Source: Candidatus Dependentiae bacterium
GTDB taxonomy: Bacteria; Babelota; Babeliae; Babelales; RVW-14
NCBI GenBank assembly: GCA_018266175.1
Contig: JAFEAY010000003.1
Span: 62,001-126,000 of the forward strand
Length of the DNA stretch: 64,000 nt
Direction of reading: 5' to 3'
In this document: in pieces, positions 1-8,244 of the stretch
Layout: every line of letters starts with the position of its first letter
How positions within the stretch are numbered: position 1 is the first letter of the stretch
Made by a program: the position numbers and the translations under genes
The notes under the pieces: generated by a model
Seen by the model: only the letters and a program-made list of their open reading frames with translations
The model's database searches: none
Told to the model about the DNA's origin: nothing

Positions 1-1
1 T

Positions 2-427
2 AAAGAAATTAAACAAGATGTCGTGAGTGAATTTGATCATGAAATTATTTTGCTCAAATTTATTTTGAAATCTGTATTTGAAGCGAATTCATCATTTAGA
101 AACGTGATTATTCCGCTGCTGATTAACCGTGGATACCTTGAAGAAGGTGAGACAAATCCTATTGAAATCAACCGAGTGATTGTTTATTTTGCGGTTGATT
201 TTTTAGCACAATCAAAGTTCTTAAATTATGTTGATGCAGCAAAAATTGCTCGTCAATTTGACTTGAATCCTCAAGCAATCGAAAAGGTTATTGACGCAAT
301 TATTGATGGTGTGCTTGGTAGCTTAGTTGGGACAGCTGGAGAATTTGCTGGCAGTATGGTCGGTAAGCAAGCTGCTTGGTTGTTATTCAAATATTGTGGA
401 CCGTATGCTCAACCAGCTCGAGCTTAG
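2..427 (+). CDS. Unknown protein, 5' end outside the window
   Basis: The frame is open from the first bases, without a stop upstream of the GTG at 23, so this is probably the C-terminal part of a longer gene. The GTG has no clear ribosome binding site. The visible part is helical with no obvious signal. Near the C-terminus a small-residue stretch (GVLGSLVGTAGEFAGSMVG) resembles a glycine-zipper or membrane-active segment. I do not recognise the family. It ends with TAG and is followed by a strong terminator hairpin. Confidence 0.6.
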   Translation, partial: KEIKQDVVSEFDHEIILLKFILKSVFEANSSFRNVIIPLLINRGYLEEGETNPIEINRVIVYFAVDFLAQSKFLNYVDAAKIARQFDLNPQAIEKVIDAIIDGVLGSLVGTAGEFAGSMVGKQAAWLLFKYCGPYAQPARA

Positions 428-454
428 AGTTTAAGATTTAATTCTTATAAGTTA

Positions 455-490
455 TGAAAAAAGCCTGGAAAGAAAATACCAGGCTTTTTT
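455..490. terminator. Intrinsic terminator, bidirectional
   Basis: AAAAAGCCTGG and CCAGGCTTTTTT form an 11-bp stem around an 11-nt loop, with A-tract and T-tract on either side. It lies between the end of the first gene (plus) and the end of lpxI (minus), so it can serve both convergent transcripts. Confidence 0.85.
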
Positions 491-527
491 CATAAAAAAA
501 TATTTAAATTCGATAAATAAGGATTGA

Positions 528-1334
528 TTATTTTACAGACACAAGGGTGATGTCAAGTTCTTTTGCTCGAGCGATAAAAGTTTCAAGGTTTGCGATAAGC
601 GTGTGCGATGAGCTCCAGGCGATAGCCGTAATTTCGCCCTTTTGAATAGAAGCAAGTGATGCAGGTCCTAAGGTTGGAAGATCAAACTTTTTATTTTGGT
701 CAGATCGCGCCGCTTTGCACACTATAACCCCACCGCCTCCAAGCTGGATTCCTCGTCTGATGCAGGCATCAGTTCCTTCAATTGCCTCAACGGCAATAAC
801 CATTTTGTCTTTAATGACGACTGTTTGACCAATATCCGCATGAGCAATAGCGGTAGCCGTTTCGATTCCCATTTGAATACTTTGTTCTAACTCAGGGGTG
901 AGCTTTCCGGTAAGAATACCGGGTGGTACAAGCAAACTTTTAAGCACATCATCTTGCTTGATAACCTCAATACCCTGTTGATGCAGAACATCAAGCAGTT
1001 TTTCCATAATTGCTTTGTCACTCTTGTAGATCAACGAGGTGAGCAATTTGATTGCAAGCCAGTCGAATTTAAGATGCTTGAGCAGGTTGCTCTTATCAAC
1101 CTTGCCAATAAATAAAAGATGAGATGTTTTTTTTTGTTGAAGGAGCGCAAGAATTTTTCCAGGTCTGTAGCATTCTTGCGCTATAATTTCAGCTCGATTT
1201 TGAATAACTTCTTGAAGCCCTGCAAGGTTCTGTTCAGGAAACAAGCAGACAACAAAAAAGGGACGTTGGTCGCGTAAGAGATTTTTACATGCTTCCAGCG
1301 GAAGATCGCCAGTTCCTGCAATAATCGCAATCAT
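528..1334 (-). CDS. lpxI: UDP-2,3-diacylglucosamine pyrophosphatase LpxI
   Basis: LpxI (DUF1009) hydrolyses UDP-2,3-diacylglucosamine to lipid X and UMP in lipid A synthesis, replacing LpxH in many lineages. The 268-residue length is typical. The N-terminal Rossmann-like half starts IAIIAGTGDLP. The C-terminal half carries family motifs AVEAIEGTDACIRRG and GGGGVIVCKAARSDQ followed by KFDLPTLG. Its ATG overlaps the TGA of the upstream oxidoreductase (ATGA), suggesting translational coupling within an lpxA-oxidoreductase-lpxI operon. Identification is firm. Confidence 0.93.
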   Translation of the reverse strand: MIAIIAGTGDLPLEACKNLLRDQRPFFVVCLFPEQNLAGLQEVIQNRAEIIAQECYRPGKILALLQQKKTSHLLFIGKVDKSNLLKHLKFDWLAIKLLTSLIYKSDKAIMEKLLDVLHQQGIEVIKQDDVLKSLLVPPGILTGKLTPELEQSIQMGIETATAIAHADIGQTVVIKDKMVIAVEAIEGTDACIRRGIQLGGGGVIVCKAARSDQNKKFDLPTLGPASLASIQKGEITAIAWSSSHTLIANLETFIARAKELDITLVSVK

Positions 1335-2275
1335 CGAACTCCCAACAACCTTTCAATGTCGAATGTAATTTTTAATGCGCAAAGATCTTGTTCAGGATTA
1401 ATTAAGTTATTTCCCGTGACGATCGATGCAACAAAATGCTCAACTTCTTGTTTGAGTGGATTGTCTCTATAAACAAAAAGATGCTCAATACTGCTTTCTT
1501 GTTTGTATTTTAATTGATCTGATCCCACTTGAACACTGCTGCTTGCATGGCGATGAATGGCAATGTCTTGTGTTGTAAAATCAAGTTTGATGTATTCATT
1601 TTTTTGATGCATCGACATGGTTCGTTTTTTAACTTGCGATGCACGGCTTGAAACAACGTGAGCAGTTGTCCCATTAGCAAAGTTCAGTTGGACACTTGCA
1701 ACATCGCATGATGAAGAATATACCTTATTTCCATGAGCACTGATGGAAGTAACAGGAGAATCGATTAAATTTAAAATGATATCAAGGTCATGAATCATCA
1801 AATCTAAAACAACGCTGTCACCCTGTACTCGGGGAGAGAAGGGGCCCATTCGATGACTTTCGATAACAAATGGTTTATCGATAATTTTTTTGAGCTCTTG
1901 AACAGCACCATTAAAGCGTTCTATGTGGCCAACATGGAGTGCGCGATTATTTTTTTTTGCAATTTCAAAAAGTTCTTCAGCTTCATAAAGGTGCTTAGTA
2001 AGGGGTTTTTCAAGCAAAACATGCTTGCCGCGTTCAAGGCAGTCTTTTGCGATTGCGTAGTGATATTCAGTTGGAACCGCAATAATGACGCCATCAACTT
2101 GATCAATCCATGTCGTATAATCATGAGATTTGATGGTTGTTTTTGTACGAATTTTTTCAAAGTTTTTTTCATCGCTATCCGCAACACCTACCAAAGTAAC
2201 GTTGGGGATCTGAGTACAAACTGAAGCATGATAACCGCCCATGCGCCCTAAACCGATAATTCCTAATTTAACCAT
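1331..2275 (-). CDS. Gfo/Idh/MocA oxidoreductase in lipid A operon (GnnA-like)
   Basis: NAD(P)-dependent sugar dehydrogenase family, 314 residues. The N-terminal Rossmann motif is GIIGLGRMGGYH, the signature EKPLTKHLYEAEEL lies near residue 90, and HIERFN sits in the substrate half. It lies between lpxA and lpxI and overlaps lpxI by 4 nt. In other bacteria a Gfo/Idh gene in this position can be GnnA, which oxidises UDP-GlcNAc at C3 so that GnnB can aminate it, giving amide-linked acyl chains in lipid A. That role is inferred from context. No GnnB aminotransferase is visible in the window, so another UDP-sugar dehydrogenase role is possible. Confidence 0.85.
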   Translation of the reverse strand: MVKLGIIGLGRMGGYHASVCTQIPNVTLVGVADSDEKNFEKIRTKTTIKSHDYTTWIDQVDGVIIAVPTEYHYAIAKDCLERGKHVLLEKPLTKHLYEAEELFEIAKKNNRALHVGHIERFNGAVQELKKIIDKPFVIESHRMGPFSPRVQGDSVVLDLMIHDLDIILNLIDSPVTSISAHGNKVYSSSCDVASVQLNFANGTTAHVVSSRASQVKKRTMSMHQKNEYIKLDFTTQDIAIHRHASSSVQVGSDQLKYKQESSIEHLFVYRDNPLKQEVEHFVASIVTGNNLINPEQDLCALKITFDIERLLGVR

Positions 2276-2309
2276 GTCTATCGCTTTTTCCTTTTAATCA
2301 GATGCTACT

Positions 2310-3134
2310 TTATTCTTGATGAGATGTTTCGGGTGTTTGCTCATGGAGGGCTCGCCGTGAGACCCCTCGTGTGCTGGTTTCAATAAACTGTATAAACTCT
2401 TGTACTTGTTCATCCTGCGCATAGGGTCGTAATGCAATAAGCTCTTTAATTTTGTCCAGCATAAGCTTATCTTGATAGAAAAGCTTTGCAACATACTTAA
2501 GTGCATTGATTGTATCGCGTGAAAAACCCGCTCGCTTAAGTCCAACGGTGTTGAGTCCTGAAAACTGTGCGGGTTGCCCAGAAAAAAGGCCGAACGGCGG
2601 GAGATCTTGTCGGATGCCACTGTACGGTGCAAGAGCTGCAAATTTACCAACACGGCAGAACTGATGCGTGGCAGAATTTGCCATTAAGATAGCATTTCGT
2701 TCTACGTAGGTATGACCACCAAGATTAACATTGTTAATAAGCGTGACATTATTTTCCATAATTACATCGTGGCCAACATGGCAGTAGTTCATGATATAGC
2801 AGTTATCACCAATCCGTGTTGTTCCTGTTTCGTATCGAGATGCGCCAATAGAAGCAAACTCTCGAATTTCGCAGTTTTTACCAATATGAATGGTCCCTAA
2901 GCTTTCTTTAACGCCAAGTGCTTGCGCTGGAAAGCCAAGAGCAACATAGGCATAAAGCCGAGTGCCTTCGTCAATAGTCACATTGCCGATAATGGTACAA
3001 AAAGGTCCAACTTTGACCCCCAAACCAAGCCGAGCACGCGGATCAACAAAAGCTGTAGGATGAATATATGTTTCTGTAGAATTAAAAAAGGCCTCTCCAA
3101 AAAAAGAAGAAGGCCGCTGTGTAGACAACGACAT
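2310..3134 (-). CDS. lpxA: UDP-N-acetylglucosamine O-acyltransferase LpxA
   Basis: First enzyme of lipid A synthesis; transfers a hydroxyacyl chain from ACP to the 3-position of UDP-GlcNAc or its 3-amino analogue. It has 274 residues. Hexapeptide-repeat strands run from about residue 22 (YIHPTAFVDPRARLG) to about 190. The catalytic histidine region is MNYCHVGHDV, and the family block HQFCRVGKFA...LNTVGLKRAGFSRDTI precedes the helical C-terminal domain. It is the first gene of the lpxA/Gfo/lpxI cluster, 34 nt before the oxidoreductase. The ribosome binding site is weak. Family assignment is firm; substrate (O- or N-acylation) is open. Confidence 0.93.
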   Translation of the reverse strand: MSLSTQRPSSFFGEAFFNSTETYIHPTAFVDPRARLGLGVKVGPFCTIIGNVTIDEGTRLYAYVALGFPAQALGVKESLGTIHIGKNCEIREFASIGASRYETGTTRIGDNCYIMNYCHVGHDVIMENNVTLINNVNLGGHTYVERNAILMANSATHQFCRVGKFAALAPYSGIRQDLPPFGLFSGQPAQFSGLNTVGLKRAGFSRDTINALKYVAKLFYQDKLMLDKIKELIALRPYAQDEQVQEFIQFIETSTRGVSRRALHEQTPETSHQE

Positions 3135-3172
3135 TTTAAAAGTACTCAGATTAAAAAATTAATGTGGATTTT

Positions 3173-3247
3173 TGGCTGGGGCGGAAGGATTCGAACCTCC
3201 GAATGGCAGGACCAAAACCTGCTGCCTTACCACTTGGCGACGCCCCA
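3173..3247 (-). tRNA. tRNA-Gln (anticodon TTG)
   Basis: Read on the minus strand, TGGGGCG and CGCCCCA make a 7-bp acceptor stem. The D arm is GCCAAGTGGTAAGGC, the anticodon stem GCAGG/CCTGC holds loop TTTTGGT (anticodon TTG), the T arm is GGAGG-TTCGAAT-CCTTC, and discriminator G and CCA are encoded (CCA at 3173-3175). This is the only tRNA I found in the window. Confidence 0.95.
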
Positions 3248-3329
3248 AAATACTGATTAAACCTTACTCAATTTAAAGTAATAACTTTTTGTTGAGTAGC
3301 GATTTTTGTATTATTCAATGACAAAGTTT

Positions 3330-3608
3330 TTATTCGTTCTCTTGCTGAGGTAAACCACCAGCAACTTTTTTGTATTCTTCGATGACACTCTCTTCAATCA
3401 TCTTGCGAGTGTCTGCATTTAATGGATGTACTATATCCTTAAATGAGCCATCTTTTTTTCGACGTGAAGGCATCGAAACGAACAATCCTTTATCGCTCTG
3501 GATAATTTTCATGTCGCGGACAATGAAGCACTCGTCAAAAACCATCGTTGCATAAGCCTTGAGTTTACCTTCATTTGCTGGATAAACTTTTACTTCTGTA
3601 ATTTTCAT
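3330..3608 (-). CDS. spoVG: SpoVG family regulator
   Basis: Small 92-residue SpoVG-type nucleic-acid-binding protein. It starts MKITEVKVYPANEGKLKAY, has the core FIVRDMKIIQSDKGLFVSMP followed by a Lys/Arg patch (SRRKKDGSFKD), and then HPLNADTR. SpoVG proteins bind RNA and DNA and act post-transcriptionally or on division in Firmicutes and spirochaetes. The target here cannot be read from the sequence. It is a single gene between tRNA-Gln and rsmH. Confidence 0.93.
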   Translation of the reverse strand: MKITEVKVYPANEGKLKAYATMVFDECFIVRDMKIIQSDKGLFVSMPSRRKKDGSFKDIVHPLNADTRKMIEESVIEEYKKVAGGLPQQENE

Positions 3609-3750
3609 CTATGTCCTTTGTTTGCACCAGGCTGCGAACGACGAACAGACCTGCTTCGCACATTCATTGAAATCATTTATTTCAACAACGACCTAGTATG
3701 GCTACAATTTAAATGGTACTCATTTTTTTGTCAACTTTTCCTACACAAAT

Positions 3751-4680
3751 TTATTTTTCTTTTTGAGCTGCACGAAGTTTTGCAGATCGAGAAGATGGAT
3801 TTTGCATAAGTTCTTCCGGTGTCGCCGTAACAGGTTTTGGTGTTAAAATAGTGAGTTCATCGCGTCGTTCACGGAAATAATATTTAACAATACGATCTTC
3901 GAGTGAATGAAAGCTAATACAGACTACTCTTCCCTGTGGCGTAATGAGCGGAAGTGTAACCTTGAGAAACCTTTCGATGTTATCGAGTTCATGATTAACC
4001 TCTATGCGAAGTGCTTGAAACGCACGCGTCGCAGGATGCATCTTTCCTCGACGTTTAAAAAACGGAATAACCGATTCAACAAGATGCACAAGTTGTCCAG
4101 TGGTTGTAATTTTTTTCTGTTGACGAGCTGCAACAACTGCTCGGGCAAGAGCTCGTGAGCGCGTCTCTTCGCCATATTTATAAAAAATATCAGCAAGTTC
4201 TTTTTCAGAAAGTTTATTTAAAAGATCGGCCGCTGTTACATATTGATGAGCAGGAGACATGCGCATATCAAGTGGTGTGTCTGTTTGAAACGAGAAGCCC
4301 TCTTTTTCATGAATTTGAAATTGCGATGTTCCAAAGTCTGCCAGTGCTCCATCAATTGATGTGATGCCTTCTTTTTCTAAAATTCGATCCAGATGAATAA
4401 AGTTTCCCCATATTACCGTGAGCCGATCACCAAATTCTTCTTGCAGTGTGATGGCGTTTCGCTTGATAGCTTCTTTGTCCCAATCAAGGGCAATAACACG
4501 ACATTCGGGCTCTTTTTCAAGAATAGCTCGTGTGTGTCCACCGCCACCAAATGTTGCATCAAGATACAATTTTCCAGGCTGAGGATTTAAATAAGTGAGC
4601 ACTTCGTTAATGAGAACAGTTTTGTGGTACTGTTCTTGAGTTTGTGACGCAGGCAATTTTGCAGGGAGTGATGGTTTCAT
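3751..4680 (-). CDS. rsmH: 16S rRNA (cytosine1402-N4)-methyltransferase RsmH
   Basis: SAM-dependent methyltransferase of the MraW/RsmH family, 309 residues. Visible motifs are HKTVLINEVLTYL, the SAM loop DATFGGGGHTRAIL, the family strings ADFGTSQFQ and FSFQTDTPLDMRM, and the C-terminal block VVCISFHSLEDRIVK. It methylates N4 of C1402 in the decoding centre. In many bacteria it heads the division-cell-wall cluster. Here mraZ, ftsL and ftsI are absent from the flanks; the neighbours are spoVG and a lipoprotein gene whose stop lies 7 bp upstream. Confidence 0.95.
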   Translation of the reverse strand: MKPSLPAKLPASQTQEQYHKTVLINEVLTYLNPQPGKLYLDATFGGGGHTRAILEKEPECRVIALDWDKEAIKRNAITLQEEFGDRLTVIWGNFIHLDRILEKEGITSIDGALADFGTSQFQIHEKEGFSFQTDTPLDMRMSPAHQYVTAADLLNKLSEKELADIFYKYGEETRSRALARAVVAARQQKKITTTGQLVHLVESVIPFFKRRGKMHPATRAFQALRIEVNHELDNIERFLKVTLPLITPQGRVVCISFHSLEDRIVKYYFRERRDELTILTPKPVTATPEELMQNPSSRSAKLRAAQKEK

Positions 4681-4686
4681 AAATAA

Positions 4687-5778
4687 TTACTTAGCATTAA
4701 TTTTGGTAAAATCTACACGTTGAATTGGTTTAATAACAAAGTCGATAAAATCTTCGGCGATGCCATATCTCTCAACGTCAACAACAACTTTTTTATTTTT
4801 TAACATCGAAAGAAGTCCGAGGTTTAACTTTCGATGCGATCCCAAGAGTTCAAAGGTCGATTCTTGAGCCAATTTATTTTCATCTTCATCAAAGATAGCC
4901 AAAAATCCACGGACATACGAGCGATCTCTGCTTTCGGTAATGGTGTCAACATCAATAATACTCACTTCATTGGGCGGAATGCTGATAACAGCGGTTTTGT
5001 CATAGCGCCAGACTTCCATGTCGTCCTTTTCGTCGATAGCTGCAAACCAAGTTCCCTTTGCTTTTTTTTGATACACAAAGCAGGTTGCTAAAATAGGTTT
5101 TCCCGTTTTATTCTCAACAGCAAAATCAAGTTCTGGAGTTCGGGTAATCTTCCGTTCTTGGTCATGAGTATTTTTTTCAGCAAAGTCGAATTCAAAGTAT
5201 TCACCTTTAAATCCATAGCGTTCAATTTCAAGAGTAACTTTTTTATCATGTAAATACATCAGTTGGTCAAGATCAAGTTTATTGCGGTCGGGGAGGAGTT
5301 CATAAATAGCATCATCGGCATCTTTTTCGTTAGTAAAGACGCCAAGATATCCAAATACATGTTTCCGTGAGTAATCATCATCAATGTAATCGATATGAAT
5401 TTTTTGTGTCTGGAGGTGGTCAAGTTTGTAAACAGGACTTTTATCCCAGCGCCAACGGCCAAAGTCTCGCTTCTTGATATAAGCAAAGCAGCTTGTATAT
5501 ACTGTCTTTCCTGTCTTGTTTTGAACATCAAAATCAAGCGATTTTATGTTTGATGCCAGAAGTGTTGTTTTTCGTTCTGTTTTTAGTTGAGATTTTTCAT
5601 TCGACTTTTTCTTTTTTGGCAAGGTTGCTAACGGTGTCGCCTGAAGTGGAGTTTGCGTGCAAGGGTGTTGCGCTAGGTCAGGAGTAACTTCTTCATTGCG
5701 CTCCCATTTGCGAGCGCAACTTGCTAGTAAGAAGCAGCAGGAAAGGGCGATAAGATGCAAGTACGAAGTATACTTCAT
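4687..5778 (-). CDS. Lipoprotein with a duplicated domain, function unknown
   Basis: I start it at the ATG at 5778, which has AGGAG five bases upstream and gives a clean lipoprotein signal ending LLASC (Cys21); a longer reading from 5808 adds ten non-signal residues. After a Lys-rich linker come two related domains at about residues 81-201 and 217-352. Each begins LDF-(D/A)-V-(Q/E)-NKTGK, has a Cys-Phe shortly after, a W-(R)-(Y/W)-DK-(S/T) segment, an acidic D-D/D-V region, and ends with K-K-V followed by a hydrophobic strand and E-RYG. The predicted form is beta-rich and periplasmic or surface-anchored. I do not recognise the family. Confidence 0.85.
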   Translation of the reverse strand: MKYTSYLHLIALSCCFLLASCARKWERNEEVTPDLAQHPCTQTPLQATPLATLPKKKKSNEKSQLKTERKTTLLASNIKSLDFDVQNKTGKTVYTSCFAYIKKRDFGRWRWDKSPVYKLDHLQTQKIHIDYIDDDYSRKHVFGYLGVFTNEKDADDAIYELLPDRNKLDLDQLMYLHDKKVTLEIERYGFKGEYFEFDFAEKNTHDQERKITRTPELDFAVENKTGKPILATCFVYQKKAKGTWFAAIDEKDDMEVWRYDKTAVISIPPNEVSIIDVDTITESRDRSYVRGFLAIFDEDENKLAQESTFELLGSHRKLNLGLLSMLKNKKVVVDVERYGIAEDFIDFVIKPIQRVDFTKINAK

Positions 5779-5856
5779 GAAGACTCCTCGTGTCATTATA
5801 GTTACCACCAGACGATTATTTGAAATTTAGCGCATTGTGATGGAAAAATATAGCAA

Positions 5857-7317
5857 TTAGCTCATTAAAATTTCTTGTTCAATCATTCGGAGTTTTTGGG
5901 CAAGCTCTTTTTCATCTTTCATCATCCCTTCAACTTTGGTGATTGCATGAATAACGGTAGAGTGATCACGTCCGCCGATAAAACTGCCAATAGTTTGAAG
6001 CGATGAAATGGTCAATTTTTTCATTAAATAAAGGGTTATTTGTCGAACAAAAGTGATGTCCTTTTGTCGTTTTTTCGATTTAATCTCATGAATCGATACT
6101 TCATAATGTTTGGAAACAGCCTTCAATACATTTTCCAGTTGTACGCTATCTTTTCTTTTTTCATTCAAATTAAGGAGCACTCGCTTTGCCATTTCAATTG
6201 AAATAGGTTGATTCGTCAGTGTAGCAAAAGCACTTACTCGAATGAGCGCACCTTCAAGTTCTCGGATATTTGAAATTACTCGAGAAGCGATAAAGTCGGC
6301 AACTTCTGGGGGGAGGGCAATGCCGTGAGCTTCTGCTTTACGTTCTAAAATTGCAATTTTTGTTTCTAAGTCGGGAATCTGAATGTCGGCAACAAGTCCC
6401 CACTCCATACGCGATTTGAGTCGATTTTGTAATCCAGTAATCTCTTTAGGAAAGGTATCGCTTGAGAGGACAATCTGCTTTTGCTGTTCATAAAGTGCAT
6501 TGAAAATGTGGAAGAAGCTCTCTTGTGTTTGCTCTTTATTCGATAAAAATTGAATATCATCAAGCATGAGAAGATCAACTTTTTGATATTTTTCTCGAAA
6601 CTGAGATGAGCGTTCAAGCCTGATTGAGTGAATAAATTCATTAATGAAATGATCACATGTTTCATAGCGAATGACAAGTTGAGGGTTACGCTTCTTCGCT
6701 TCATTTCCAATGGCATGGAGCAGGTGTGTTTTACCAAGGCCAGTTCCTCCGTAAATGAAAAGCGGATTGTAAACGGCACCAGTATTTTGCGCAACTGCAT
6801 GCGCGGCAGCGTGCGCAAGTGAATTGTTTGGTCCTACAACAAAGTTTTCAAAGTGGTAGTTTTCATTGATGTTTGGGGCATTAAGGTCGCGACCTTTTTT
6901 TTTAGAAACGGTAAGTGACGTTCCTGCCGATGGCTTTGAAAGAGGGTAGTTATTTTGAGTCGGTTTTTTTTCAGCATCATGAGTTGCCGTAAAATGGGTA
7001 TGAGCTGCTTGAGGTAAGATGTTTGTTTGTGCAACTGATGCAGGAATAATGCTCCGAGTGGGAGTACTCGAGCTGTTGCTGATAAAAAAAAGACGGATGT
7101 TATTGCTGTGCAGGAGCCGAGCAAGATGTGTTTTGAGCAGGATGGTATAATGCTCCTGAATCCATTTGCTCACAAATTGGTTGGGAACGCGCAAAGTAAC
7201 CGTTGCTGTTGTTGGATTCCATTCTTCCAGAACAACAGCTTTAAACCAAGTTTCAACAATTTGGCTTCCCGCTTCTTCTTTGATAATTTTTAAAAACTCT
7301 TCCCAAATCAGGCGCAC
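5857..7317 (-). CDS. dnaA: Chromosomal replication initiator DnaA
   Basis: AAA+ initiator ATPase, 486 residues. The N-terminal DnaB/DiaA-interaction domain (IWEEFLKIIKEE...TWFK) is followed by a Pro/Thr-rich linker (about 95-150), the Walker A GGTGLGKTHLLHAIG, Walker B LLMLDDIQFL, and the C-terminal DNA-binding signature GGRDHSTVIHAITKVEGM. The start is GTG at 7317 with GAGGG seven bases upstream. dnaN and recF are not next to it; they lie 46 kb away in this window. No clear DnaA-box cluster is visible in the 95 bp between dnaA and the divergent TPR gene. Confidence 0.96.
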   Translation of the reverse strand: MRLIWEEFLKIIKEEAGSQIVETWFKAVVLEEWNPTTATVTLRVPNQFVSKWIQEHYTILLKTHLARLLHSNNIRLFFISNSSSTPTRSIIPASVAQTNILPQAAHTHFTATHDAEKKPTQNNYPLSKPSAGTSLTVSKKKGRDLNAPNINENYHFENFVVGPNNSLAHAAAHAVAQNTGAVYNPLFIYGGTGLGKTHLLHAIGNEAKKRNPQLVIRYETCDHFINEFIHSIRLERSSQFREKYQKVDLLMLDDIQFLSNKEQTQESFFHIFNALYEQQKQIVLSSDTFPKEITGLQNRLKSRMEWGLVADIQIPDLETKIAILERKAEAHGIALPPEVADFIASRVISNIRELEGALIRVSAFATLTNQPISIEMAKRVLLNLNEKRKDSVQLENVLKAVSKHYEVSIHEIKSKKRQKDITFVRQITLYLMKKLTISSLQTIGSFIGGRDHSTVIHAITKVEGMMKDEKELAQKLRMIEQEILMS

Positions 7318-7412
7318 AGCTTTACCCTCTGCTTACATATGTGTCGTGCGTTTCATGCTTGTATTGTCTGGAGATTTTGTTGATTCCAACAAGCATCCTG
7401 AAAGTATATCAG

Positions 7413-8114
7413 ATGGAAAATGAGTTGAACATGAATTTATCATTATCCGGAAAGTCCGGCGTAGTTATATCATTAATAAGTTATTTATTACTTATTTTTT
7501 GTGGTGCGTGTGGGAAAAAAACAAATAAGCAGCTGGCCCAGACCTACTATAAATTATGCATGGTTGAATTGGGGGAAGGTTTGCTGAGTGATATTGCAGC
7601 TCGCAAAGCGCTTGATTATGTTGAAAAGGCACTTGATCTTGACCCAAAGCCGGAATATCAAGCGGTACAGGCGACAATATTATTCAAGCTCAAGCATTAT
7701 AATCAGAGTATTCAATGCTTTAAAAGAGCTCTTGCAGGCATCACCTGTCCACGTATGCGTGGTGAAATTTTAAATAACATGGCCTGCATTTATGGTCAGC
7801 AGGGGAATTCCAAAAAAGCCTGTAAAGTTTGGGTAAGACTTCTCAAGTCACCACACTATCTTACTCCTGAAGTGGCGATGGTGAATATGGCCAAAATGTT
7901 TGTAGAAAAGGGAAAATACGAGCAGGCAAAAAAATATTGCGCTAAGGCGGTGACCCGTGCACCGATGTATACCGATGCTCATTTCTACCTTGCACTCCTT
8001 TCGTATTATACTCAAGACTTTGCTTTGGCTAAAAAAGAGGTCACAACAACGCTTTTTATGGAGCCTAAGCATCCAGGAGCAAAGTATTTAGAGCGAATGC
8101 TGGCTGCCAGTTAA
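7413..8114 (+). CDS. TPR-repeat probable lipoprotein (PilF/PilW-like architecture)
   Basis: Export signal (LISYLLLIFCGAC) followed by tetratricopeptide-type helix pairs through to the C-terminus (for example ALDYVEKALDLDPKP, CFKRALAGIT, EQAKKYCAKAVTRAPMYTDA). The cysteine context is not a perfect lipobox, so lipidation is likely but unproven. Several in-frame starts exist (7341, 7413, 7431); 7413 is chosen because the upstream 24 residues are not signal-like. The general layout, an export signal and four to five TPRs, matches PilF-type pilotins, but no pilus genes are nearby, so I leave the role open. It is divergent from dnaA. Confidence 0.75.
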   Translation: MENELNMNLSLSGKSGVVISLISYLLLIFCGACGKKTNKQLAQTYYKLCMVELGEGLLSDIAARKALDYVEKALDLDPKPEYQAVQATILFKLKHYNQSIQCFKRALAGITCPRMRGEILNNMACIYGQQGNSKKACKVWVRLLKSPHYLTPEVAMVNMAKMFVEKGKYEQAKKYCAKAVTRAPMYTDAHFYLALLSYYTQDFALAKKEVTTTLFMEPKHPGAKYLERMLAAS

Positions 8115-8165
8115 ACTAATTCACCCTCTTTGATTCTGAATCTCACCCTCAGAATATCCAATATA

Positions 8166-8195
8166 TTGCCAAAAAGGCATTCCCCCCCGTACAAT
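8166..8195 (+). promoter_or_regulatory. Predicted sigma70-type promoter
   Basis: TTGCCA (8166-8171), an 18-bp spacer with a C-run, and TACAAT (8190-8195). It would start transcription about 40 nt before the ATG at 8245. Confidence 0.5.
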
Positions 8196-8244
8196 AAATA
8201 ATGACAGATTGAAATATATCATAAGTTGATGAGGGGGGAGAATT

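Noticed and set aside
2922-3260. Plus-strand ORF of 112 codons running through the tRNA
   Set aside because: It overlaps lpxA antisense and crosses the tRNA-Gln gene; a shadow frame.
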